From Bacillota bacterium (GTDB lineage Bacteria; Bacillota; Dehalobacteriia; UBA4068), in NCBI GenBank assembly GCA_009778255.1, contig WRKD01000228.1, forward strand, positions 1-29,872: 29,872 nucleotides of DNA. The letters run 5' to 3'. Numbering within the stretch: position 1 is the stretch's first letter; each line of letters starts with the position of its first letter. The notes under the pieces are model-generated. The model was not told the origin of the DNA. It ran no database searches and worked only from the letters and a program-made list of their open reading frames with translations. Shown piece by piece: positions 22,873 through 29,872 of the stretch. The position numbers were made by a program, and so were the translations under genes.

Positions 22873-24705
22873 ATGAAGGGTGGGTTTTGTGGAAAGTTTT
22901 TATGGGTGAACCTGACTACTGGCGCCATAGATGTCGAGTATCCGGATATATCACTATATAGGCAGTATTTAGGCGGATACGGCATTGGAGATAAATTTCT
23001 TTTCGAAAGGCTAAAGCCGGGAGTTGATCCGCTGGGTGAAGATAATATATTAGGATTTTTACCAGGAATATTAACAGGAAGCGGCGCTTTGGTGGCTTCT
23101 CGGCATATGGTAGTGGGAAAATCTCCCTTAACCGGAACAATTGGCGACGCTAACTGTGGCGGGTTTATAGGCATAGAAATTAAAAAAGCCGGTTATGACG
23201 GCATTTTATTTAACGGTAAAGCAGAAAGACCCGTTTATCTTTTTGTAAACGACGAGGTGGTGGAAATTCGCGATGCCTCAGCTTATTGGGGACTGGATAC
23301 TTATGCTACGGAAGATCAACTGCGTAAAGCCACTAAAGCTAAAGCAAAAGTATCTTGCATAGGGCCCGGGGGCGAACAGCTTTCTTTATTAGCCGGTATT
23401 GTAACGGAAAAAGGCAATGTTGCGGCGCGTTCCGGTTTAGGCGCTGTTATGGGCTCGAAAAAACTGAAAGCATTGGTAGTATGCGGCAGCAAAAACATAG
23501 CAGTTGCCGAACCGGAAACACTCAAACAGCTGCGCAAGAAATATATGCCGGTATGTACAGATAAAGAAGGCATGGGAGGGTTGATGAACGATTTAGGTAC
23601 TGCTGCTTTTTACGCAGGGGCAGTGGAAAGCGCCGACGCCCCTATAAAAAACTGGAACGGCGCTCCAGAGGATTACCCCAATTTTGCCAAAACCGGCGGA
23701 GAGGCATTAAAAGAGATTGCAGTAAAAGGCCTTGGCTGCGGTGGATGCCCTATTGCATGCGGTAAGCTTATTTTGGCAGAGCATAGCGCGCAGCCTATTC
23801 GTACAGTTCAATATGAAAGCATTGGTGCCTTTGGTTCTATGTGCCTGGTAGATGATATTCAGCAAATAACAAAAGCCAATGACTTATGTAACCGCTATGG
23901 TTTAGATACCATATCTGTGGGCGCCGCTTGTGCCTTTGCTATGGAATGCTATGAAAACAATTTGCTGAATGATGAACAAACGGATGGCCTTGTGTTGAAA
24001 TGGGGAAATGGGCCTGCCATGGCAGATTTGACGGAAAAAATTTGTCGCCGTGAAGGTTATTTGGGAAAACTGCTGGCAGATGGCGTTTATAGAGCTTCTT
24101 TACATATTCCGGGTTCTTTTGAATATGGTATGCAAATCGGCGGTCAAGAATTACCAATGCATGATCAGCGCCTAACCCCCGACCTCTTTACTATGTATTG
24201 CTGTGAAGCGACTCCCGGCCGGCATACTCAGGGAACCACAGCGTATGCTCCTCCGGATATGCCGCTGCCAGAGCAGCAGGGAGCTGCCCATAAAATGATG
24301 GAGGATTTTGCCCATGTTATAGATGCTTGCGGTTTTTGTCTGTTTCCAAATATTTTTATGCTTAGTTATAAAAGTTGCGAAGAGTTTTTGCACGCCGTGA
24401 CAGGTGAATCGTTCAGTTTTGCAGAATTATTAACAATTGGCAATCGCATCTCTTTACTGCGCCATGCCTTCAATGCACGGGAAGGTATGAATCTGCATAA
24501 ACGCCAAGTTCCCAAACGTCTGTTAGGAGGGCTAAATGCCGGTCCTTTGGCAGATATTTATCTTAATCATGAACAATTGATAGAAGAGTATTTACAAGAA
24601 TCTGGCTTGGATAAAAGTACCGGCATTCCCAAAAAAGAAAACCTGATCAGTGCAGGTTTAGTGGATGTAGCCATACAGCTTTATGGAGATGAATATGTTG
24701 GTTAA
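22873..24705 (+). CDS. Tungsten/molybdenum aldehyde ferredoxin oxidoreductase family protein
   Basis: 610 residues, the normal AOR length. The N-terminal domain (GGFCGKFLWVNLTTG, YLGGYGIGDKFLFE) and the central pterin-binding region (ASRHMVVGKSPLTGTIGDANCGG) follow the AOR pattern. The 4Fe-4S ligands are CGGCPIAC (C289, C292, C296) with a fourth cysteine in IDACGFCLFP (C486 or C489). AORs oxidise aldehydes to carboxylic acids and reduce ferredoxin. The start at 22873 follows AGAGGTG; an in-frame ATG at 22843 and a more distant start at 22816 are possible but add residues no family member has. A MoaD-like gene overlaps its end. Genuine aldehyde specificity versus another AOR subfamily (such as benzoyl-CoA reductase BamB or WOR types) cannot be decided here. 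Confidence 0.93.
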   Translation: MKGGFCGKFLWVNLTTGAIDVEYPDISLYRQYLGGYGIGDKFLFERLKPGVDPLGEDNILGFLPGILTGSGALVASRHMVVGKSPLTGTIGDANCGGFIGIEIKKAGYDGILFNGKAERPVYLFVNDEVVEIRDASAYWGLDTYATEDQLRKATKAKAKVSCIGPGGEQLSLLAGIVTEKGNVAARSGLGAVMGSKKLKALVVCGSKNIAVAEPETLKQLRKKYMPVCTDKEGMGGLMNDLGTAAFYAGAVESADAPIKNWNGAPEDYPNFAKTGGEALKEIAVKGLGCGGCPIACGKLILAEHSAQPIRTVQYESIGAFGSMCLVDDIQQITKANDLCNRYGLDTISVGAACAFAMECYENNLLNDEQTDGLVLKWGNGPAMADLTEKICRREGYLGKLLADGVYRASLHIPGSFEYGMQIGGQELPMHDQRLTPDLFTMYCCEATPGRHTQGTTAYAPPDMPLPEQQGAAHKMMEDFAHVIDACGFCLFPNIFMLSYKSCEEFLHAVTGESFSFAELLTIGNRISLLRHAFNAREGMNLHKRQVPKRLLGGLNAGPLADIYLNHEQLIEEYLQESGLDKSTGIPKKENLISAGLVDVAIQLYGDEYVG

Positions 24706-24925
24706 AGTGCGCATTGTGGGGAATTTACCCTATATGATCAAGGGCTTGCACAAGCAATACGATGCTCTGCCTCTGGAAACGAATGCGCGACTTAACGATG
24801 TGTTTTTAAAGCTGCATATTAAAAAGGAACTGATGGCTTTCGCCGACGGCAAGCGGCTTTCGGCAGATACACTTCTTTACGACGGTATGGATATCACTAT
24901 TATCTCTCCTGCCATGGGCGGTTAA
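24695..24925 (+). CDS. MoaD/ThiS-like sulfur carrier protein
   Basis: 76 residues with a beta-grasp pattern (VKVRIVGNL, LNDVFLKLHI, TLLYDGMDITIISPAMGG) and the C-terminal Gly-Gly that is thiocarboxylated in MoaD. It would supply sulfur for molybdopterin in the pterin cofactor of the adjacent AOR, or act as an AOR-dedicated carrier. The ATG at 24695 lies six bases after GGAG and overlaps the AOR gene by 11 bases; an ATG at 24683 would precede any ribosome binding site. Confidence 0.87.
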   Translation: MLVKVRIVGNLPYMIKGLHKQYDALPLETNARLNDVFLKLHIKKELMAFADGKRLSADTLLYDGMDITIISPAMGG

Positions 24926-24961
24926 ATGAATATTGCCAATATTCTATATGAGGAGGGTTTT

Positions 24962-25477
24962 ATGGGCATATATGCTTATAAGGGCAAAAGCCCGCAAATT
25001 GACGCCAGCTGTTTTATTGCTCCCAGCGCAGATATTATTGGTGATGTGAGTATCGGCGCCAATAGCAGTGTATGGTATGGTGCGGTAATTCGCGCCGATA
25101 TGGCGCCGATTATTATCGGTAAAAATGTTAGTATACAGGATAATAGTTTGGTGCATGTAGACTCCGGCATTCCCACGTATATTGGCGATAATGTTACGGT
25201 TGGGCATGGCGCTATTATTCATGCTGTTACATTAGAAGATAATTGCTTGATCGGTATGGGCGCCATTGTATTGGATGAGGCGCGAATCGGTCATGGTTCG
25301 CTGGTGGGGGCAGGGGCTTTAGTTCCGCCACGTAAAAGTATCCCTCCTCGCTCGCAAGTCATCGGTTCGCCTTGTACGATAAAAAAGCAGCTTAGCGAAG
25401 AAGATGAAAAGGGTTTTATTGTGCATGCACAAAGATATACTCGTCATGCAAGAGAGTATTTGGAAGATAAAGACTGA
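24962..25477 (+). CDS. Gamma carbonic anhydrase family hexapeptide-repeat protein
   Basis: 171 residues of left-handed beta-helix hexapeptide repeats (IDASCFIAPSADIIGDVSIG, NSSVWYGAVIRAD, IIIGKNVSIQDNSLVHVD, VTVGHGAIIHAV). Three histidines fall where gamma-class enzymes bind zinc (LVHVD, VGHGAIIH), and the arginine and aspartate of IRAD, which are conserved in the class, are present. The C-terminal helix (EEDEKGFIVHAQRYTRHAREYL) is typical. It may hydrate CO2 or simply be a YrdA-like homologue; activity in this subgroup is often undemonstrated. GAGGAGG precedes the ATG at 24962, 36 bases after the MoaD stop, so it belongs to the AOR operon. recA begins 19 bases after its stop. Confidence 0.9.
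   Translation: MGIYAYKGKSPQIDASCFIAPSADIIGDVSIGANSSVWYGAVIRADMAPIIIGKNVSIQDNSLVHVDSGIPTYIGDNVTVGHGAIIHAVTLEDNCLIGMGAIVLDEARIGHGSLVGAGALVPPRKSIPPRSQVIGSPCTIKKQLSEEDEKGFIVHAQRYTRHAREYLEDKD
25419..25441 (+). promoter_or_regulatory. 14-bp palindrome with adjacent -10 box, possible recA promoter/operator
   Basis: A perfect palindrome TTGTGCATGCACAA (25419-25432), four bases before TATACT (25436-25441), a good -10 box. The -35 (GTTTTA near 25413) is poor. It is inside the carbonic-anhydrase-like coding sequence, 55-78 bases before the recA ATG. It does not resemble the Gram-positive LexA box. Confidence 0.3.
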
Positions 25478-25496
25478 ATTTTGGGAGGAGAAAACG

Positions 25497-26588
25497 ATGC
25501 CGGAAAAAAATGAACGAAATCTAAACCGAGGTTCGATCAACAAGCCGCAAGACAAGATGCAAGCGTTGGAAGCTGCGCTGGCACGAATTGAAAAGGATTT
25601 TGGTAAAGGCTCTGTAATGCGTTTGGGGGAACGTGGCGTAGCGCCCATGGATGTAATTCCCAGCGGCTCTATGGCGCTTGACCTTGCTTTGGGTGTAGGT
25701 GGGGTGCCACGAGGGCGGGTGATAGAAATATATGGCCCGGAGTCTTCCGGCAAAACCACTGTAGCCTTGCATATAGTGGCGGAAGCGCAAAAATTGGGCG
25801 GCATGGCTGCATTTATCGATGCAGAACATGCACTTGACCCTATTTATGCCAAAAAATTGGGTGTAGATATAGATGATCTGCTGATCTCCCAACCCGATAC
25901 AGGAGAAGATGCACTGGATATAGCCGAAGCTTTAGTGCGCAGTAGCGCCTTAGATGTGATCATTATAGATTCGGTTGCGGCATTAGTGCCCAAGCAAGAA
26001 CTGGAAGGCGATATGGGCGATTACCAAGTGGGCTTGCAAGCCAGGTTAATGTCTCAAGCGCTACGTAAATTGACCGGCGCGACAAGTAAGACCAATACCT
26101 GCCTTATTTTTATCAATCAGGTGCGGGAAAAAATAGGAGTTGTTTATGGTAATCCGGAAACAACCGCCGGCGGGCGGGCTTTAAAATTCTATGCATCGGT
26201 ACGTATGGAAGTGCGTCGTGGCGAAGCTATAAAAATCGGCTCGGATGTAGTTGGTAATCGCACAAAAGTTAAAGTCGCTAAAAATAAAGTTGCTCCACCC
26301 TTTAAACAAGCCGAATTTGATATAATGTATGGACAGGGTATATCAAAGGAAGGAAATATCTTGGATATTGCCGTAGATATGAAAATAGTTGGCAAAGCTG
26401 GCGCCTGGTACAGCTATAAAGAAGAAAGAATAGGGCAGGGCCGTGAGAATGCTAAAATATATTTGCAGGACAACCCAGATATAATGCAAGAAATTGCAGA
26501 GACGATTCGCTTGCATTCGCAAGAGGTTCCTTTAATAACGGTAGGCGGCGGTAGCGCCGATTCAGATATAGGCCATGGGTTGGAATAG
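25497..26588 (+). CDS. recA: Recombinase RecA
   Basis: 363 residues. The Walker A motif GPESSGKTT is at 80-88, Walker B around VIIIDSVAAL, loop L1 in EGDMGDYQVGLQARLMSQALRKL and loop L2 in INQVREKIGVVYGNPETTAGG, all in canonical order. It catalyses strand exchange in homologous recombination and stimulates LexA self-cleavage. The start at 25497 (MPEKNERN) follows GGGAGGAG at seven bases; a longer in-frame start at 25404 would run back into the preceding gene. It overlaps recX by 14 bases. Confidence 0.98.
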   Translation: MPEKNERNLNRGSINKPQDKMQALEAALARIEKDFGKGSVMRLGERGVAPMDVIPSGSMALDLALGVGGVPRGRVIEIYGPESSGKTTVALHIVAEAQKLGGMAAFIDAEHALDPIYAKKLGVDIDDLLISQPDTGEDALDIAEALVRSSALDVIIIDSVAALVPKQELEGDMGDYQVGLQARLMSQALRKLTGATSKTNTCLIFINQVREKIGVVYGNPETTAGGRALKFYASVRMEVRRGEAIKIGSDVVGNRTKVKVAKNKVAPPFKQAEFDIMYGQGISKEGNILDIAVDMKIVGKAGAWYSYKEERIGQGRENAKIYLQDNPDIMQEIAETIRLHSQEVPLITVGGGSADSDIGHGLE

Positions 26589-27096
26589 AACCCTTAAGCA
26601 AGATTTAGCCGGAGAAACGGAGCTGACACGCATCGCTGCCATACGTTATCTGGGCCGCCGTGAATATAGCGCTGCTGAATTACGGCAGCGTCTTAGCGAG
26701 CGCGGCGCCGCCGCGGCAGATATTGAAGCCGCCTTGGTATATGTAAAGGAACGCGGATATCAGGATGATGCACGGGCAGGAGAAGTGCTTATCCGTAGGC
26801 GAACCCAGTATTCACAATGTGGGCAGGCTTTAATGAGGCAAGAGCTTATAAAATTGGGGTATTCAGCCGAACTTTGTTCCTCTTTGCTGGAGGAACATTA
26901 TCCCTTGGAAATGGAAAGGGATATATTACAACGCTTACTGGCTAAAACAAACAAGCCTGCTGACGCGCAAAAATTACAAAATTTGCGAAAAAGAATGCTG
27001 CGCCGTTTAGTGGCAAAAGGATTTCAGTATTCATTTATAATAGAAGCGCTGCAAGAATGGCTGCCTTCATTTGACGATGAATATTATATAGATTAA
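26575..27096 (+). CDS. recX: Regulatory protein RecX
   Basis: 173 residues, with the three-helix repeat organisation of RecX: AIRYLGRREYSAAELRQRLSERG, then KERGYQDDARAGEVLIRRR, and a C-terminal repeat ending in LVAKGFQYSFIIEAL. RecX binds RecA filaments and inhibits them. The ATG is inside the recA 3' end (14-base overlap), which suggests translational coupling and supports the assignment. No strong ribosome binding site is visible. Confidence 0.93.
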   Translation: MGWNRTLKQDLAGETELTRIAAIRYLGRREYSAAELRQRLSERGAAAADIEAALVYVKERGYQDDARAGEVLIRRRTQYSQCGQALMRQELIKLGYSAELCSSLLEEHYPLEMERDILQRLLAKTNKPADAQKLQNLRKRMLRRLVAKGFQYSFIIEALQEWLPSFDDEYYID

Positions 27097-27107
27097 AGAG
27101 GCAAAGT

Positions 27108-27827
27108 ATGACAATGAAAAGTATCGACGAGGGCTTAGCAATCATCAACGAAGGTAAAAAAGAACTGATAGAGGTAGATGGCATGACATATCGCCGCTTG
27201 GCTATTCGTACGCATGTACTAGCCCCACCGGATGATTTATGTCAAGTTGCACAAAAATATGCTAAACCTTTATTGCAAAAGGGAGATGTGCTTTTTTTTA
27301 CTGAAAAAGCTGTAGCTGCGGTGCAGGGCCGCGCTGTGCCTGTGGATGAAATTAAAGTCAGTTTATTGGCGCGTATTTTGGTGAAGTTTGTGTATAAAAA
27401 CCCTGGCGGTATAGGTATTTCTATGCCGGAAAGTATGGAAATGGCCGTGCGCGAATGTGGCCGGTTGCGTATACTATTTGCGGCATTTATTTCTGCTATT
27501 GGCAAATTACTGGGTAAACGAGGTTGGTTTTATAAAATTGCCGGGTATCGTGTTGCCGCTATAGACGGCCCGGCGGATTATGTAATAGCGCCATATAACC
27601 GTTGTGTGGTGTTGGGCCCGCTTGAGCCGGATAAAACGGCGCAAAAAATTGCCGATGCCGTGAACTGTCCGGTGATCATCACAGATATCAATGATTTGGG
27701 CGGACAAATATTGGGCGCTTCCTCCCAAGAAATAGACCGTTTATTAATGGTGCGTATACTTAAAGATAATCCATTAGGGCAATCTAAACAACAAACCCCT
27801 ATTGGTATTATCAGACCAGTTAGGTAG
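27108..27827 (+). CDS. CofE-domain (F420-0:gamma-glutamyl ligase-like) protein
   Basis: 239 residues. The segments RRLAIRTHVLAPPDDL, KGDVLFFTEKAVAAVQGRAVP, GIGISMPESMEMAVRECG and CPVIITDINDLGG follow the fold and conserved order of the F420-0:L-glutamate ligase family, where the enzyme adds glutamate to coenzyme F420. No other F420 gene is in the window, so the real substrate may differ. AAAGAGG precedes the ATG and the gap to recX is 11 bases, so it is in the recA operon. A new promoter follows at 27871. The family assignment is good; the function is not known. Confidence 0.78.
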   Translation: MTMKSIDEGLAIINEGKKELIEVDGMTYRRLAIRTHVLAPPDDLCQVAQKYAKPLLQKGDVLFFTEKAVAAVQGRAVPVDEIKVSLLARILVKFVYKNPGGIGISMPESMEMAVRECGRLRILFAAFISAIGKLLGKRGWFYKIAGYRVAAIDGPADYVIAPYNRCVVLGPLEPDKTAQKIADAVNCPVIITDINDLGGQILGASSQEIDRLLMVRILKDNPLGQSKQQTPIGIIRPVR

Positions 27828-27870
27828 GATATTATATTCATTTGTTTATTTTACCTGGTACAAAAATTTC

Positions 27871-27899
27871 TTGACATTCGGGCAAAATTATACTAAAAT
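27871..27899 (+). promoter_or_regulatory. rny promoter
   Basis: Consensus TTGACA (27871-27876), exactly 17 bases, then TAAAAT (27894-27899). Transcription from about 27906 gives a leader of about 195 bases, with a perfect 12-bp palindrome CCGCTTAAGCGG at 27925-27936 near its 5' end. I see nothing else in the leader that matches a riboswitch known to me. Confidence 0.75.
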
Positions 27900-28099
27900 A
27901 GTAATGTTAAGGGCTGTTTTTAGACCGCTTAAGCGGAGCATATATAGATGACGGTTGGTTTTTAGTTAGTTATATCTTAATTACCGATATTGTTGAAATG
28001 ATATATACTTGATAAAAACGATTAGTTCCATCATCTGTATTACTAAAATCGGGTTTTTAACTCGGTTTATTTTTATATAAATTATTGGGGGTGAAGCGA

Positions 28100-29635
28100 A
28101 TGCTTCAAACTGTTCTAGCGCTGCTAGGCGGGTTGGCAGTCGGCTGTATTGTTGGCTATCTAACACGCAAAAAACTTGCGGAAGCGCGCATAAAATCTGC
28201 CGAAGAAGCTGCTGCCAAAATATTGATAGACGCAAAAAAAGAAGGCGAAACACGAAAAAAAGAAGCATTGCTGGAAGCTAAAGAATCCATTCATCAACAA
28301 CGGGAGGATGCCGAAAGAGAAAACCGCGAGAGGCGCAATGAGATAGTTCGCCAAGAAAAACGTTTACAGAAAAAAGAGGAAGATATTGACCGCAAATTAG
28401 ATAGTGTAGAAAAGAAGGAAGAATCAATTCGGAAAAAGGAGCAGGATGCGGAACAATACCGGGCAAAAATAGAAGATTTACAGCGGCAAAAGGTAAAAGA
28501 ACTGGAAAGTATTTCCGGTATTACCTCACAAGAAGCTAAACAAATATTATTAGCCAGTGTTGAGGATGAAGTTAAACATGAAGCGGCAATATTAATTCGC
28601 GATATTGAAAATCAAGCCAAAGAAGAAGGAGAGAAGCGTGCACGAGAAATTGTAAGTGCTGCTATACAGCGTGTAGCTGCCGATCATGTGGCGGAAAGTA
28701 CTGTATCTGTAGTAGCATTACCCAACGAAGAAATGAAGGGGCGCATAATTGGCCGCGAAGGCCGCAATATCCGCACTTTAGAAACCCTAACAGGGATTAA
28801 TTTACTTATTGATGATACACCGGAAGCTGTTACCCTTTCCGGTTTCGACCCGGTACGGCGTGAAATAGCTCGTGTAGCATTAGAAAAATTAATTTTAGAT
28901 GGACGCATTCAACCCGGGCGAATCGAAGAAATGGTAGAAAAAGCCAAAAAAGAAGTAGAGCAGCGCATTTGGGATGAAGGGGAGCAAGCTACTTTTGAAA
29001 CAAATGTACATGGGTTGTATAGTGAAATGATCAAGATACTGGGGCGGCTAAAATTCCGCACCAGTTATGGCCAGAATGTGCTTAAGCATTCAATAGAAGT
29101 GGCGCATTTGGCAGGCGTGATGGCGGCTGAATTAGGCGCCGATGTAGCGCTGGCTAAAAGGGCTGGTTTATTGCATGATATTGGTAAAGCCATAGATCAT
29201 GAAGTTGAAGGTTCTCATGCCGTAATAGGCGCGGATTTAGCCAAGAAATATAAAGAAATACCGGAAGTTGTTCATGCCATATTGGCTCATCATGGCGATG
29301 TAGAAGCAGGTTCTTTGGAAGCAGCTCTGGTACAGGCTGCCGATACTGTTTCGGCCGCCCGCCCCGGCGCACGCCGCGAGTCTTTAGAATACTATATTAA
29401 GCGTTTGCAGAAATTGGAAGAAATTGCCGACGGCTTCGAGGGTGTAGAGAAATCTTTTGCCATACAAGCCGGGAGGGAAATACGTATTATTGTTAAGCCG
29501 GATAAGGTAGACGATGTACAATCTGTGCATGTCGCGCGGGATATCGTGAAAAAAATTGAAAGCGAACTGGAATTTCCGGGGCAGATAAAAGTGGTAGTGA
29601 TACGCGAAACACGCGCTATAGAGTATGCCAAGTAG
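28100..29635 (+). CDS. rny: Ribonuclease Y
   Basis: 511 residues, standard for RNase Y. There is an N-terminal membrane anchor (about 3-21, LALLGGLAVGCIVGYL) and a long charged coiled coil rich in Lys/Glu (about 22-190). A KH RNA-binding domain follows (MKGRIIGREGRNIRTLETLTGINLLIDD), then an HD phosphohydrolase domain with HDIGKAIDHE and ILAHHGDVE. RNase Y is the membrane-bound endonuclease that starts mRNA decay in many Firmicutes. The ATG at 28100 lies six bases after GGGGGTG; an upstream TTG at 28085 has no ribosome binding site. It has its own promoter and follows recA–recX–CofE-like, a neighbourhood common in Clostridia. Confidence 0.97.
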   Translation: MLQTVLALLGGLAVGCIVGYLTRKKLAEARIKSAEEAAAKILIDAKKEGETRKKEALLEAKESIHQQREDAERENRERRNEIVRQEKRLQKKEEDIDRKLDSVEKKEESIRKKEQDAEQYRAKIEDLQRQKVKELESISGITSQEAKQILLASVEDEVKHEAAILIRDIENQAKEEGEKRAREIVSAAIQRVAADHVAESTVSVVALPNEEMKGRIIGREGRNIRTLETLTGINLLIDDTPEAVTLSGFDPVRREIARVALEKLILDGRIQPGRIEEMVEKAKKEVEQRIWDEGEQATFETNVHGLYSEMIKILGRLKFRTSYGQNVLKHSIEVAHLAGVMAAELGADVALAKRAGLLHDIGKAIDHEVEGSHAVIGADLAKKYKEIPEVVHAILAHHGDVEAGSLEAALVQAADTVSAARPGARRESLEYYIKRLQKLEEIADGFEGVEKSFAIQAGREIRIIVKPDKVDDVQSVHVARDIVKKIESELEFPGQIKVVVIRETRAIEYAK

Positions 29636-29673
29636 CGAGGTGCATTTTATATAATAAGCCTCCTCCTCGCTAC
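29632..29673 (+). terminator. Stem-loop overlapping the rny stop codon, possible terminator
   Basis: GTAGCGAGG (29632-29640) and CCTCGCTAC (29665-29673) pair perfectly over 9 bp with a 24-base A/T-rich loop. There is no following T run, so it may act as an mRNA 3'-end stabiliser rather than an intrinsic terminator. Confidence 0.4.
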
Positions 29674-29688
29674 GCCCTATAATACAAA

Positions 29689-29737
29689 ACATACATACAC
29701 CGCCGCTGATGATATTATCGTCAGCGGCTATGTATGT
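29689..29737 (-). terminator. Long two-part hairpin, probable terminator of the minus-strand right-edge gene
   Basis: An inner stem of 13 bp with one G-T wobble (GCCGCTGATGATA at 29702-29714 with TATCGTCAGCGGC at 29716-29728) has a single-base loop as written. It is extended by an outer 9-bp stem (ACATACATA at 29689-29697, TATGTATGT at 29729-29737) with four unpaired bases on one side. Downstream on the minus strand comes TTTTGTATT, the better T tract, so it probably ends the gene at 29773. It may also stop rny transcripts. Confidence 0.5.
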
Positions 29738-29772
29738 ACGGATGTTGCGCCATGGCAATCCAAAAACGAACC

Positions 29773-29872
29773 TTATATATCCTCAAATGTGATGGTTTTA
29801 GTGCCGTCTTTGTAGTTGAAATGTAAGATAGGGGATACTCCACAATTCAAGTAAATAATAGACGATTTGTAG
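29773..29872 (-). CDS. 3' end of an unidentified gene entering from the right edge
   Basis: An open minus-strand frame of 32 codons enters at the right edge and stops with TAA at 29773-29775. The translated end includes SIIYLNCGVSPILHF and NYKDGTKTITFEDI, a protein-like beta-strand composition with no low complexity. It is followed 36 bases later by a strong hairpin with a T-rich tail in the same direction, as expected of a real gene end. The frame is too short to name a product; the other minus-strand frame with a similar length looks less protein-like. Confidence 0.4.
   Translation of the reverse strand, partial: YKSSIIYLNCGVSPILHFNYKDGTKTITFEDI

Noticed and set aside
27840..28099. Riboswitch in front of rny
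   Set aside because: Apart from one short palindrome I could not recognise the conserved core of any known riboswitch class.

Overview
The window comes from a low-to-moderate-GC Gram-positive anaerobe, probably a Clostridia- or Negativicutes-like Firmicute. The evidence is the housekeeping order rpmB–asp23-like–fakA on the left and recA–recX–rny on the right, strong AGGAGG-type ribosome binding sites, sigma-A-like promoters, and oxygen-avoiding chemistry (a tungsten-type aldehyde ferredoxin oxidoreductase, FixABCX, Fe-S flavoenzymes). I saw no rRNA, tRNA or CRISPR array.

Layout. 1-2240: minus strand, the start of a truncated exported-protein gene, a TSUP-type permease and an HD-GYP phosphodiesterase. 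2354-4920: plus strand, rpmB, an Asp23-family gene and fakA, with a 163-bp MITE-like element between rpmB and the Asp23 gene. 5073-21719: an almost unbroken minus-strand run of about 16.6 kb. In transcription order it holds an NDMA-type zinc alcohol dehydrogenase, mftA, two Fe-S/flavin old-yellow-enzyme-type oxidoreductases, fixB, fixC, fixX, fixA, mftB, mftC, mftF, a sodium:solute symporter, pgi and pgcA. 22011-25477: plus strand, divergent from that run, an XRE regulator fused to a nicotinamidase-like domain, a tungsten-type aldehyde ferredoxin oxidoreductase, a MoaD-like protein and a gamma-carbonic-anhydrase-like protein. 25497-29635: recA, recX, a CofE-domain protein and rny. At the right edge the 3' end of an unidentified minus-strand gene enters.

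The centre of interest is a mycofactocin locus. The 34-residue precursor MftA (20416-20520), which is easily missed because of its size, ends in IDGICGVY, one residue away from the mycobacterial IDGMCGVY. The partner MftB, the radical SAM maturase MftC and the glycosyltransferase MftF are present. The usual mftD and mftE genes are not in the window. In their place, between mftA and mftB, lie two FadH-like reductases and a complete FixABCX set.

My reading (inference) is a redox module. The alcohol dehydrogenase oxidises an alcohol and passes electrons to mycofactocin, and the flavoenzymes and FixABCX re-oxidise the cofactor toward quinone and/or ferredoxin. The divergent aldehyde oxidoreductase would take the aldehyde on to the acid and reduce ferredoxin. 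PGI and phosphoglucomutase could supply glucose-1-phosphate for the sugar chain that MftF builds. The HTH–nicotinamidase fusion sits at the divergent promoter and is the obvious candidate regulator.
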